From JAGVSV01 sp040766135 (GTDB lineage: Bacteria; Bacillota; Clostridia; Christensenellales; Aristaeellaceae): a stretch of 41,707 bases of DNA. Position 1 is the stretch's first letter. Every line of letters begins with the position of its first letter. Positions 14,420 to 22,152 of this stretch are shown piece after piece. The stretch is taken from NCBI GenBank assembly GCA_040766135.1, contig JAXGRA010000017.1, positions 1-41,707 on the forward strand, in the 5' to 3' direction. Under the pieces are notes generated by a model, which ran no database searches, was not told the DNA's origin, and saw only the letters and a list, made by a program, of their open reading frames with translations. Made by a program: the position numbers and the translations under genes.

Positions 14420-15424
14420 ATGCCGGATATTCTGATGATTGTAGTATTGGTGGCCATTGTACTGCTTGTGATTGTTTTCTTCCGTTATGTGCCGGTGGGC
14501 CTGTGGATCCGTGCGCGTGCTTCGGGCGTACCGCTGACCATCCTGACGCTCATCGGTATGCGGCTGCGCAGGATTTCGCCGCATCTGCTGGTGGATGCGC
14601 TGATTACGGCTAACAAGGCTGGATTGGATGTATCCATCAACCAATTGGAAAAACATTTTTTAGCCGGTGGCAACATTGAGCGCGTGGTCAAGGCGCTGAT
14701 TTCGGCGCAGCAGGCCGGCATTTCGCTTACGTTTGACCAGACCTGCGCCATCGACCTGGCCGGGCGCGATGTGCTGGAGGCCGTGCAGATGAGCGTCATC
14801 CCCAAGGTGATCGAAACGCCGCCTGTCGCAGCTATGGCGCGTGACGGCATTGAACTGCGCGCCAAGGCGCGCGTAACCGTGCGCACCAACATCCAGCAGC
14901 TGGTAGGCGGCGCTGGTGAGGAGACCGTCATCGCCCGTGTGGGCGAGGGCATTGTCACGACGATCGGCTCGTCGGATACGCACAAAGCTGTGCTGGAAAA
15001 CCCTGACCGCATCAGTCATACTGTGCTGAGCAAGGGACTGGATGCAGGAACAGCATTTGAAATCCTGTCTATTGATATTGCGGACGTTGACGTAGGCCGT
15101 AACATCGGCGCTCAGCTACAGATGGATCAGGCCGAGGCTGACCGGCGCATTGCGCAGGCACGCGCGGAGGAGCGCCGCGCTATTGCCGTAGCTCGTGAGC
15201 AAGAAATGAAGGCGGAAACCCAGCAGATGCGCGCAAAGGTGGTTGCCGCGGAGGCCGAGGTGCCGCTGGCCATGGCGGAGGCGCTGCGCACCGGCAAACT
15301 GGGCGTGATGGATTATTATCAGATGCAGAATGTGAAGGCTGATACCTCCATGCGCGATGGCATTGCCCGCGCAGCCGGCACTCCGGCACAAGGCTCAGAA
15401 TCAGGTTCCAATGCGAACAGGTAA
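14420..15424 (+). CDS. floA: Flotillin-like protein FloA
   Basis: 334 residues with AAAAGGAGG upstream. N-terminal hairpin membrane helix (ILMIVVLVAIVLLVIVFF), then the UPF0365/YqfA domain (RISPHLLVDALITANKAGLD, IDLAGRDVLEAVQMSVIPK, ELRAKARVTVRTNIQQLVGG). A long Ala/Glu/Arg coiled coil (QAEADRRIAQARAEERRA) precedes the C terminus. Family role: scaffold of functional membrane microdomains. The nfeD-floA pair corresponds to Bacillus yqeZ-yqfA. Confidence 0.96.
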   Translation: MPDILMIVVLVAIVLLVIVFFRYVPVGLWIRARASGVPLTILTLIGMRLRRISPHLLVDALITANKAGLDVSINQLEKHFLAGGNIERVVKALISAQQAGISLTFDQTCAIDLAGRDVLEAVQMSVIPKVIETPPVAAMARDGIELRAKARVTVRTNIQQLVGGAGEETVIARVGEGIVTTIGSSDTHKAVLENPDRISHTVLSKGLDAGTAFEILSIDIADVDVGRNIGAQLQMDQAEADRRIAQARAEERRAIAVAREQEMKAETQQMRAKVVAAEAEVPLAMAEALRTGKLGVMDYYQMQNVKADTSMRDGIARAAGTPAQGSESGSNANR

Positions 15425-15462
15425 GACTGTAGCTCCAATCATGCTGTGGGAGGTGAATCTCT

Positions 15463-15888
15463 GTGTATGATTTGGACGGTTTGCAAGATCTGATCAGCAT
15501 AGTTATTTTCGCCTTGCTGGCTCTGGCGATATCCAAGCGTCGCCGTGCTGGCAAGGTAGGCGAAATCGTGGAGCGCATCAAACGGCAAGTACAGGATGCT
15601 GTAGCAACGGTGCAGAGCGATGTTCCGGCTACGAACACCATGTCCAGACAAAGATCAACACCAGTTTTGCAGCAACAACCTAAAAAAACAGAAGAGGCAA
15701 GCTATACGGAATGGCAGGGACTGGAGGGCACCGAGCGACAGGCGGTGCCAGAGAGTGTGCGCCCATCTGCTGACATCTCCAGCACCAACAACCCGTTGCC
15801 CGTAGTTTCTGACACCCCTATCGTGCAGGCTATGGCCATGGCCGAAGTGCTGGGACGCCCCAAGGGTGCAAGGCGTTGGAGGGAATAA
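15463..15888 (+). CDS. Hypothetical FloA-linked protein
   Basis: 141 residues from a GTG with GGGAGGTGA about seven bases upstream. One N-terminal hydrophobic segment (LQDLISIVIFALLALAISKR) with basic residues after it, then a polar, Gln/Pro-rich, probably disordered tail. Position matches the small gene that follows floA in Bacillus (yqfB), but I see no sequence similarity I could vouch for. Last gene of the run, followed by a hairpin at 15898. Confidence 0.6.
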   Translation: MYDLDGLQDLISIVIFALLALAISKRRRAGKVGEIVERIKRQVQDAVATVQSDVPATNTMSRQRSTPVLQQQPKKTEEASYTEWQGLEGTERQAVPESVRPSADISSTNNPLPVVSDTPIVQAMAMAEVLGRPKGARRWRE

Positions 15889-15897
15889 TATACAAAT

Positions 15898-15922
15898 GCG
15901 CACAGAGCTACGCTCTGTGCGC
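15898..15922 (+). terminator. Hairpin ending the floA run
   Basis: GCGCACAGAG, loop CTACG, CTCTGTGCGC: ten perfect pairs nine bases after the stop. No T-run follows. Confidence 0.55.
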
Positions 15923-15925
15923 AAC

Positions 15926-15955
15926 TTGACAGCACGCCTATAGCAATGGTATTGT
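15926..15955 (+). promoter_or_regulatory. Promoter for the sugar dehydratase gene
   Basis: TTGACA (15926-15931), 18-base spacer, TATTGT (15950-15955), about 90 bases before the start codon. It begins three bases after the hairpin. Confidence 0.6.
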
Positions 15956-16045
15956 CCACATAAGCGTACGCCTCCCATAATTCATGTGCTTACGCGTGCG
16001 CTGAATGCCGTGAGAGCAAAAGTTTCGTGCGGAGGTGATGGTGGG

Positions 16046-18013
16046 ATGAGTAAACAAGTATATACCCGTCAAGCGCGTTCTCGCATGTTAATTCTTATCA
16101 TAGTTGACTTTTTGTGCATGCTCCTGCCGTACGGTTTCTTTTTGTATCGAGCAGAGTATGTACATGGGATTCGTGCGGATGCTTTGCTCGTAAGCTATGC
16201 TATTTTAACGGCGTGCGTGTATGCGTGTCGTTTTGTAGTGAAAGTTTATCAGCAAATGGTACGGTTTGCCAATGCGGGTAGTTTCCTGCGTATGATACTG
16301 GCCGATGCAGCAGGTGCGTTGCTCTATCTGTTGATAGATCGTTTGCTTCTGTCACACCACCTACCTATTGCTACAGTTACATCAGCTGCAGCGTGTGGCT
16401 TATTGTTGGTGCTGCTGTCCCGTTTTATTTATCAATGGTTGCGCAAGAATTCCATGCTGTTCAGTCATGCTGGCACCGCAACGGAACCACATGTAGCCAA
16501 CAAAATCAATGTAGCAATTGTAGGCGCAGGGGAGCTGGGGGTGTTGCTGGCACGGGAACTGATGTCCAACCGTAACTCCCGCTATCATCCGTACTGTTTT
16601 TTTGATAACGGTCCGCGCAAGATTGGCAGCGTGGTGGAAGGGTTGCGCGTGTATGGGCCGGACAACGAAGCGATCGCTCTGGTGGCCAGCATGCCCATTC
16701 AGGAAATTATTATTGCTATCCCGGATATGACGCCAGCTGCACAAAAGAGCATTTTTAATCGCTACAAGCAGACGAAAGCCAAGGTTATGCTGTATGACTA
16801 TCCGCATAATCGTTTAGAAAGAACGACCGACAAGCGTAGCATCCGGGATATTAACATTGAAGATTTGTTGTTTCGCAGTTCTGTAGCCTTGGAGGATAGC
16901 CGGGCAACCGAATATTACCGTGACCGTGTGGTTATGGTCACGGGTGCCGGCGGCTCCATCGGCAGTGAACTGTGCCGACAGATTGCCGCCTGTAATCCCA
17001 AGCAATTGGTCATGCTGGATATTTATGAAAACGGCGTATATGAGGTGCAACAGGAGCTGTGCAGGCATTTTCCACAGTTGGATTTGCGCACCAAAATCGC
17101 ATCCGTGTGCGATGTCGAGCGCTTGGAGCAGGTATTTGACAAATACCGTCCGGAGATATTGTTTCATGCCGCTGCGCACAAGCATGTGCCGCTGATGGAG
17201 CACAATTGCGCGGAAGCTATTGTCAACAATGTGTTTGGTACCTGGAATACGGCCAACGCTGCTGAGAAGTTCGGCGTCAAGCGTTTTGTATTGGTTTCGA
17301 CCGACAAAGCGGTGAACCCCACCAATATCATGGGGGCTACCAAGCGTGCATGTGAGATGATCATCCTAAGCCGCAGCGACAGCAAAACGACAGATTTTGT
17401 GGCAGTTCGGTTTGGCAATGTATTGGGTTCCAATGGCTCTGTAGTGCCGTTGTTCCGCCGCCAAATTGCGGAGGGCGGTCCGGTTACCATCACGGACAGG
17501 CGTGTGGTTCGGTATTTTATGACGATCCCAGAAGCATCTCAGTTGGTTTTGCGCACCGGCAGCCGTGCTGAAAAATCCGAGATTTTTGTACTGGATATGG
17601 GCGAGCCGGTGCGCATTCTCGACTTGGCCGAAAACTTGATTTCACTGTCCGGATTTACTCCCTATGTCGATATGGAAATTAAGGAGATCGGTCTGCGTCC
17701 GGGTGAAAAACTGTATGAGGAATTGTTATGCCGGACGGACTTGTGCACCAAGACCAGCGATGACCGTATTTTTATTGAACACGCCCAGACATTTACGCGT
17801 GCGCAGGTGGACCAAATGCTGGACGAAATGCGCAGAGGCATTGCAGCCCATGGCCAAAGCGATCAAGCTATGCGTGATATGATGATGCGCCTGATTCCCA
17901 CATACCGGATGCCGGAGGTTGTCAATGCTACCGCAGAGGAAGCAGAGGAGATGCGAGGCTCTACATCGCGCACGCACATCGATATGCCCGCGCCTGCCGG
18001 TATCCCTAGTTAG
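16046..18013 (+). CDS. Membrane-bound nucleoside-diphosphate-sugar 4,6-dehydratase (FlaA1/CapD type)
   Basis: 655 residues from the ATG at 16046, chosen for the GGAGG ten bases upstream; the open frame to 15986 has none. Four N-terminal membrane helices (about residues 15-130) are followed by a first Rossmann segment (VAIVGAGELGVLLARELM, about 155) and a second (VMVTGAGGSIGSELCRQI, about 294). The catalytic region VSTDKAVNPTNIMGATKRA (about 418) has the Met-x-x-x-Lys arrangement of the large FlaA1-type UDP-GlcNAc 4,6-dehydratases instead of Tyr-x-x-x-Lys. It makes a 4-keto-6-deoxy sugar nucleotide for capsule, glycan or protein glycosylation. The following LCP gene, which could attach the glycan to the wall, supports an envelope role. 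Confidence 0.9.
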   Translation: MSKQVYTRQARSRMLILIIVDFLCMLLPYGFFLYRAEYVHGIRADALLVSYAILTACVYACRFVVKVYQQMVRFANAGSFLRMILADAAGALLYLLIDRLLLSHHLPIATVTSAAACGLLLVLLSRFIYQWLRKNSMLFSHAGTATEPHVANKINVAIVGAGELGVLLARELMSNRNSRYHPYCFFDNGPRKIGSVVEGLRVYGPDNEAIALVASMPIQEIIIAIPDMTPAAQKSIFNRYKQTKAKVMLYDYPHNRLERTTDKRSIRDINIEDLLFRSSVALEDSRATEYYRDRVVMVTGAGGSIGSELCRQIAACNPKQLVMLDIYENGVYEVQQELCRHFPQLDLRTKIASVCDVERLEQVFDKYRPEILFHAAAHKHVPLMEHNCAEAIVNNVFGTWNTANAAEKFGVKRFVLVSTDKAVNPTNIMGATKRACEMIILSRSDSKTTDFVAVRFGNVLGSNGSVVPLFRRQIAEGGPVTITDRRVVRYFMTIPEASQLVLRTGSRAEKSEIFVLDMGEPVRILDLAENLISLSGFTPYVDMEIKEIGLRPGEKLYEELLCRTDLCTKTSDDRIFIEHAQTFTRAQVDQMLDEMRRGIAAHGQSDQAMRDMMMRLIPTYRMPEVVNATAEEAEEMRGSTSRTHIDMPAPAGIPS

Positions 18014-18069
18014 ACCTGGCTAAATAATTTATGATACCCTAAAAATGATGATAAAGAGGTACACAACAC

Positions 18070-19023
18070 ATGAAGAATGCCCTAAAAACCATCCTGATTT
18101 GTATGCTGCTGCTGTCGCTGACGCTTCCTGTCCTCGCGCAGGAGGTGCCTACCCTTACGCAGGAGCAGATTGATGAGATCAATGCTGCATTGGAGGATCC
18201 GGAAAAGGAGCTGCCGGTCAACGAGGCTTATCGTGTGACGGTGGATCCAAACGACCTGTCTGTGGCAGAAGGCCTGGATGCCGACTGGATGAATATTCTG
18301 CTACTGGGTACGGATACCGGCAGTATCAAGCTCAACTATGGACGCACCGATGCCATGATTGTTGCTTCGGTGAATGTAAAAACCGGCGAAGTTAAGCTGA
18401 TGAGCTTGGTGCGCGATATGTGGATTGATGACATTCCGCTGCTGCACTGGAAAAACCGCATCAATACCGCCAATGCCTTTGGAGGACCTTTGCTGGCCAT
18501 CAAGACCGTCAATGAAGTATTGGGTCTGAATATTGAGCGCTATATATCAGTAAATTTCCGGGGCTTCCGGGATGTTATTGACAGCTTGGGTGGCGTGACC
18601 GTGACGCTTTCAGGGGCTGAAGCGCACATCGTTGGCATTTCCGGTCGCGATGAACCGCTACACCTGAATGGGGAACAAGCACTTAATTATGTTCGGATTC
18701 GAGAACTGGACGACAACTTTGGGCGCAACAACCGCCAGCGCAAACTGTTGAATGCCCTGTTGATAAGCGCCAAAGAAAGCCCCGTTGACGAAGTGTTGGC
18801 GGCTGTGACGCAGGCTTTCCGCTCAATGGATACCAATATTACAATGCCGGAAGTTGTAAAACTTATCCCTGTTATCTTGAAGAACAAGGACGATGCTGCT
18901 ATGCTGAGCCTGCCAAAGCCTGGCGAGTATTATGGCACGATGATGGATGAAACCATGAGCGTCATTGTATTCGATAAGGAGAAAACAAGGCAAAGTGCGC
19001 ATGACTTCATCTATGGAGAATAA
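18070..19023 (+). CDS. LytR-CpsA-Psr family protein
   Basis: 317 residues with GAGGT nine bases upstream. Signal sequence MKNALKTILICMLLLSLTLP, then the LCP domain from about residue 75: WMNILLLGTDTG, YGRTDAMIVASVN, VKLMSLVRDMWIDD (the polyprenyl-phosphate-binding Arg/Asp), FRGFRDVIDSLGGV, and NYVRIRELDDNFGRNNRQR. LCP enzymes transfer polyprenyl-linked glycopolymers to peptidoglycan. Most keep an uncleaved N-terminal anchor; here the N terminus looks like a cleavable signal (VLAQE), so the protein may be released. Confidence 0.92.
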   Translation: MKNALKTILICMLLLSLTLPVLAQEVPTLTQEQIDEINAALEDPEKELPVNEAYRVTVDPNDLSVAEGLDADWMNILLLGTDTGSIKLNYGRTDAMIVASVNVKTGEVKLMSLVRDMWIDDIPLLHWKNRINTANAFGGPLLAIKTVNEVLGLNIERYISVNFRGFRDVIDSLGGVTVTLSGAEAHIVGISGRDEPLHLNGEQALNYVRIRELDDNFGRNNRQRKLLNALLISAKESPVDEVLAAVTQAFRSMDTNITMPEVVKLIPVILKNKDDAAMLSLPKPGEYYGTMMDETMSVIVFDKEKTRQSAHDFIYGE

Positions 19024-19048
19024 TATGCGCATTGGAAAGGAAATGCAC

Positions 19049-20110
19049 ATGAAGAAACTGATTGCACTACTGCTGGTCGCCCTGTTGTTGGGGGCGATGA
19101 CAACTGCTTCGGCTGCAACAGTAATTGATGCGGGTAGCAAACGCAACATCACGGTAAAAGGGGATCCCGCCCAGAACAACCCGCGCATACCTGGTGAGAG
19201 CATGACAACAGGGCTCCCCTTTGAAGGTGAGTATATTCCTATTCTGGTCAATATCGACAATGTACTGGGCGCGTGGCCGCAATGGGGCATTGGCGATGCT
19301 GATATTATCTACGAAATGCCCATCCATGGCCTGACCCTGACCCGCTTGGTGGCGTTGTTTGCCGACAAGCATCCGGAAAATGCTGGCCCTGTTCGTTCTG
19401 GACGCGTATTGCATGCTGAACTGCGTGAGGAATGGGATGCAGGGTGGACGTTTGCTGGCATCCAGCGCAAGGATGGTACCAATGTCAACGATGCGCTGCG
19501 CGAGTTTGGGGCTCGTAAAAAGACGCATGACCTGATTTACGATCTCAATGGCAACAAGTTTTCCAAGCACTACCACAACGTGAAGGATCATAAGCCGCCG
19601 CATCACCACAGCGTACATGTGCAGGAGTTGGTGGAGTACGCACGCGGTTACGAGTTCCCGGAGCGCCCTTTCCTATTTACAGATGAGCTGCCCACAGCGG
19701 GTGATGCTGCCACTTCAATTTCGTTGGTGTATGGCGGTAACAAGAAAAACTATACGAATTCCGCTTTCACTTATGATGCTGCGACCAATCTGTATGCCCG
19801 CACACGTCAGGACAAGCCTTACGTGGATCAAAACAATCCTGACCAGGCCCTTGCCTTTAGCAACGTAATTGTACAATGGACTGATCTTTCTTTTAATGGT
19901 GCGGCTAGTGCGCCCATTCTGCGCGAAGTTGGCACAGGCAATGCGGATATCTTTATGGGTGGCCGACACATTGCAGGCGTTTGGGTGCGTAAAGATGTCA
20001 CCAGCCGTACTGTGTTCTATGATGAAAATGGCGAAGAGATTCGTCTGCAGCGGGGCAAAACTTGGATCAATGTTACCACGCAGCGCTCCACCGAAGTAAC
20101 TTACGAATAA
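19049..20110 (+). CDS. DUF3048 (YerB-like) secreted protein
   Basis: 353 residues from the ATG at 19049 (MKKLIALLLVALL), with AAGGA seven bases upstream. Signal peptide with ASA cleavage and no lipobox, unlike Bacillus YerB, which is a lipoprotein. The DUF3048 N-terminal domain shows IPILVNIDNVLGAWPQWGIG, DADIIYEMPIHGLTLTRLVA and NAGPVRSGRVLH. The C-terminal half ends with the beta domain ALAFSNVIVQWTDLS and VFYDENGEEI. Function unknown, surface-located. It lies 25 bases after the LCP gene and probably shares its transcript. Confidence 0.88.
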   Translation: MKKLIALLLVALLLGAMTTASAATVIDAGSKRNITVKGDPAQNNPRIPGESMTTGLPFEGEYIPILVNIDNVLGAWPQWGIGDADIIYEMPIHGLTLTRLVALFADKHPENAGPVRSGRVLHAELREEWDAGWTFAGIQRKDGTNVNDALREFGARKKTHDLIYDLNGNKFSKHYHNVKDHKPPHHHSVHVQELVEYARGYEFPERPFLFTDELPTAGDAATSISLVYGGNKKNYTNSAFTYDAATNLYARTRQDKPYVDQNNPDQALAFSNVIVQWTDLSFNGAASAPILREVGTGNADIFMGGRHIAGVWVRKDVTSRTVFYDENGEEIRLQRGKTWINVTTQRSTEVTYE

Positions 20111-20128
20111 TACATCCTTACAATAACC

Positions 20129-20154
20129 GCCCGCGTTGGATCCAACGCGGGCGA
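20129..20154 (+). terminator. Hairpin after the DUF3048 gene
   Basis: A perfect 26-base palindrome centred on GGATCC: CGCCCGCGTTGG / CCAACGCGGGCG. It lies 18 bases after the stop and is followed by a T-rich but interrupted stretch. Confidence 0.65.
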
Positions 20155-20180
20155 TGTTTATATTATCAAAAGATGTAAAA

Positions 20181-20212
20181 TAAAAAGAACCCCCGGGTTT
20201 TCCCAGGGTTCC
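20181..20212 (-). terminator. Terminator of the desulfoferrodoxin gene
   Basis: Minus strand GAACCCTGGG, loop AAAA, CCCGGGGGTTC, followed by TTTTTA (20181-20186). It lies about 17 bases after the stop. Confidence 0.88.
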
Positions 20213-20228
20213 AGCATTCGATAGGGGA

Positions 20229-20597
20229 TTATGCTTTCCACAGCCCATGCAGGTTGCAATAGGCATATGCGGCGACCACAGCATCACCGTCTACCAGCGC
20301 GAAGGTAGCCTCCGGATCGCCGGTGTGATTGAGTTCTTTGCGTTGATTCCCTGCTTTGGTTTGCAGTGCAATCCAGCCAATGTAGTGTTCTTCTACCATC
20401 GGATGATCAGCCGACCCCACCCGCACGGTGACCTTGTTGCCGTCAACGGTGACAACGGGGACGTGCTTTTCCTTGGATGCATCCATCGTACCAGGAATCA
20501 TCTCGTCCATCTTTTCGCCGCAGCAGACAATACGGGGACCGTGATCTTCTACATAGGCGACAATGTTGCCGCAGCGTTTGCAGTGGTAAAATTTCAT
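20229..20597 (-). CDS. dfx: Desulfoferrodoxin (superoxide reductase, 2Fe type)
   Basis: 122 residues from the ATG at 20595-20597 (MKFYHCKRCG), with GGAGGT seven bases upstream. The N-terminal desulforedoxin domain binds Fe through CKRC and CCGEKM. The catalytic SOR domain has EKHVPV, HPMVEEHYIGWI and the C-terminal CNLHGLWK, giving the four His and one Cys ligands of the active iron. It reduces superoxide to peroxide without making oxygen, which fits an anaerobe. Single-gene transcript with its own promoter and terminator. Confidence 0.95.
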   Translation of the reverse strand: MKFYHCKRCGNIVAYVEDHGPRIVCCGEKMDEMIPGTMDASKEKHVPVVTVDGNKVTVRVGSADHPMVEEHYIGWIALQTKAGNQRKELNHTGDPEATFALVDGDAVVAAYAYCNLHGLWKA

Positions 20598-20628
20598 AAG
20601 CATTACCTCCAATAAATAGTGTGTTTAT

Positions 20629-20654
20629 ATTATACCCTTTGAAATGACTGTCAA
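20629..20654 (-). promoter_or_regulatory. Promoter of the desulfoferrodoxin gene
   Basis: Minus strand TTGACA (20649-20654) with TATAAT at 20629-20634 (14-base spacing) and an overlapping TAATAT at 20627-20632 (16-base spacing). The exact -10 is uncertain because of the TATAATAT run. Confidence 0.6.
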
Positions 20655-20683
20655 ACAAGAGGTGTGTGAGATCGCATCATTTC

Positions 20684-20712
20684 TTGACAATAAAACGTGT
20701 TGTGGCTATCAT
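20684..20712 (+). promoter_or_regulatory. Promoter of glyS
   Basis: TTGACA (20684-20689), 17-base spacer, TATCAT (20707-20712), 28 bases before the start codon. The short leader leaves no room for a T-box. Confidence 0.75.
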
Positions 20713-20740
20713 CTGACCAAACGGACAGGGAGGGTTTTGT

Positions 20741-22129
20741 ATGTCTCAGGTGGTTACCATGGACAAGCTGGTTGCGCTGTGCAAGGTGCGCGGGTTTATT
20801 TTTTCGGGCAGCGAAATCTATGGAGGGCTGGCCAATACCTGGGATTATGGCCCTCTGGGTGTAGAATTTAAGAACAATGTCAAGCGTGCCTGGTGGAAGA
20901 AGTTTGTGCAGGAATCGCGCTACAATGTGGGCCTGGACAGGGCCATTTTGATGAACCGCAATGTCTGGGTGGCATCGGGGCATGTGGGCAATTTTAATGA
21001 CCCGCTGATGGATTGCCGTGCCTGCAAGGCACGCTTCCGTGCGGACAAACTGATAGAGGATTATGCCCGGTCTCAGGGCGAGAGTGTCCAGGCTGATGGC
21101 TGGAGCAATGACCAGATGCAGGGCTATATCGCTGAGCATAATATTGGATGCCCCGAATGCGGCAAGCACGATTTCACGTCCATTCGTAAGTTTAACATGA
21201 TGTTTAAAACGCATCAGGGGGTTACCGAGGACAGCGCAGCGGAGATCTATTTGCGCCCCGAAACCGCGCAAGGCATCTTTGTAAACTTTAAAAACATTAT
21301 GCGTTCTACACGGCGTCGCTTGCCCATGGGCGTGTGCCAGATTGGCAAGTCCTTCCGCAATGAGATTACGCCGGGTAACTTCATTTTCCGCACCCGCGAG
21401 TTTGAGCAGATGGAGTTGGAATTCTTCTGCAAGCCGGGGGAGGACATGGAGTGGTTCGATTACTGGCGCACATTCTGCCATGAGTGGCTGCTTCAGCTGG
21501 GCATGAAGCCCGAACATCTGCGTCTGCGTGATCACTCGGCAGAGGAACTGTCCCATTACTCTAAAGCCACCACTGACTTTGAGTTTTTGTTCCCGTTTGG
21601 CTGGGGTGAGCTATGGGGTGTGGCCAACCGTACAGATTTTGACCTGACCGCGCACCAGAACCAAAGCGGCGAAAACATGGAATACATTGACCCGGTAACA
21701 AACGAACGCTACATCCCCTACGTAGTTGAGCCCTCGCTGGGTGCAGACCGGGTGGCGCTGGCCTTCCTGTGCGATGCTTATGACGAGGAGCAGTTGGAGA
21801 ACGATACCCGTGTGGTGCTGCGCCTGCACCCGGCGTTGGCGCCGTACAAAGCCGCCGTGCTGCCGCTGCAAAAGAACAAGCTGGGCCCTGCCGCACAGGA
21901 ATTATATGCTGATCTTTCGCGTGATTTCATGATTGAGTATGATGAAACGGGTTCCATCGGCAAACGCTACCGCCGGCAGGATGAAATCGGTACGCCGTTC
22001 TGCATTACGGTAGACTTTGACACCGAAGAAACAAACAGCGTCACTGTGCGTGAGCGTGATTCCATGAAGCAGGAACGCGTTCAGATAAACGATTTGCGCG
22101 CCTATTTGGCCGAGCGCATCGCTTTTTGA
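20741..22129 (+). CDS. glyS: Glycyl-tRNA synthetase, single-chain alpha2 type
   Basis: 462 residues with GGGAGGG six bases upstream. Class II synthetase charging tRNA-Gly. Visible: the N-terminal KVRGFIFSGSEIYGGLANTW, zinc-binding cysteines CRACKARF and GCPECGKHDF, motif 2 region SFRNEITPGNFIFRTREFEQ, and motif 3 near VVEPSLGADRVALAFL. The C-terminal anticodon-binding domain (LPLQKNKLGPAAQELYADL) ends with GSIGKRYRRQDEIGTPFCI. Length is normal for the archaeal/eukaryote-like form found in many Bacillota. Confidence 0.97.
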   Translation: MSQVVTMDKLVALCKVRGFIFSGSEIYGGLANTWDYGPLGVEFKNNVKRAWWKKFVQESRYNVGLDRAILMNRNVWVASGHVGNFNDPLMDCRACKARFRADKLIEDYARSQGESVQADGWSNDQMQGYIAEHNIGCPECGKHDFTSIRKFNMMFKTHQGVTEDSAAEIYLRPETAQGIFVNFKNIMRSTRRRLPMGVCQIGKSFRNEITPGNFIFRTREFEQMELEFFCKPGEDMEWFDYWRTFCHEWLLQLGMKPEHLRLRDHSAEELSHYSKATTDFEFLFPFGWGELWGVANRTDFDLTAHQNQSGENMEYIDPVTNERYIPYVVEPSLGADRVALAFLCDAYDEEQLENDTRVVLRLHPALAPYKAAVLPLQKNKLGPAAQELYADLSRDFMIEYDETGSIGKRYRRQDEIGTPFCITVDFDTEETNSVTVRERDSMKQERVQINDLRAYLAERIAF

Positions 22130-22152
22130 TTCATATACAGGGAGGGTCTCTA

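Noticed and set aside
20129..20212. Two close palindromes after the DUF3048 gene considered as a CRISPR-like or repeat array.
   Set aside because: They are two different hairpins serving convergent genes as terminators; there is no repeat-spacer pattern anywhere in the window.
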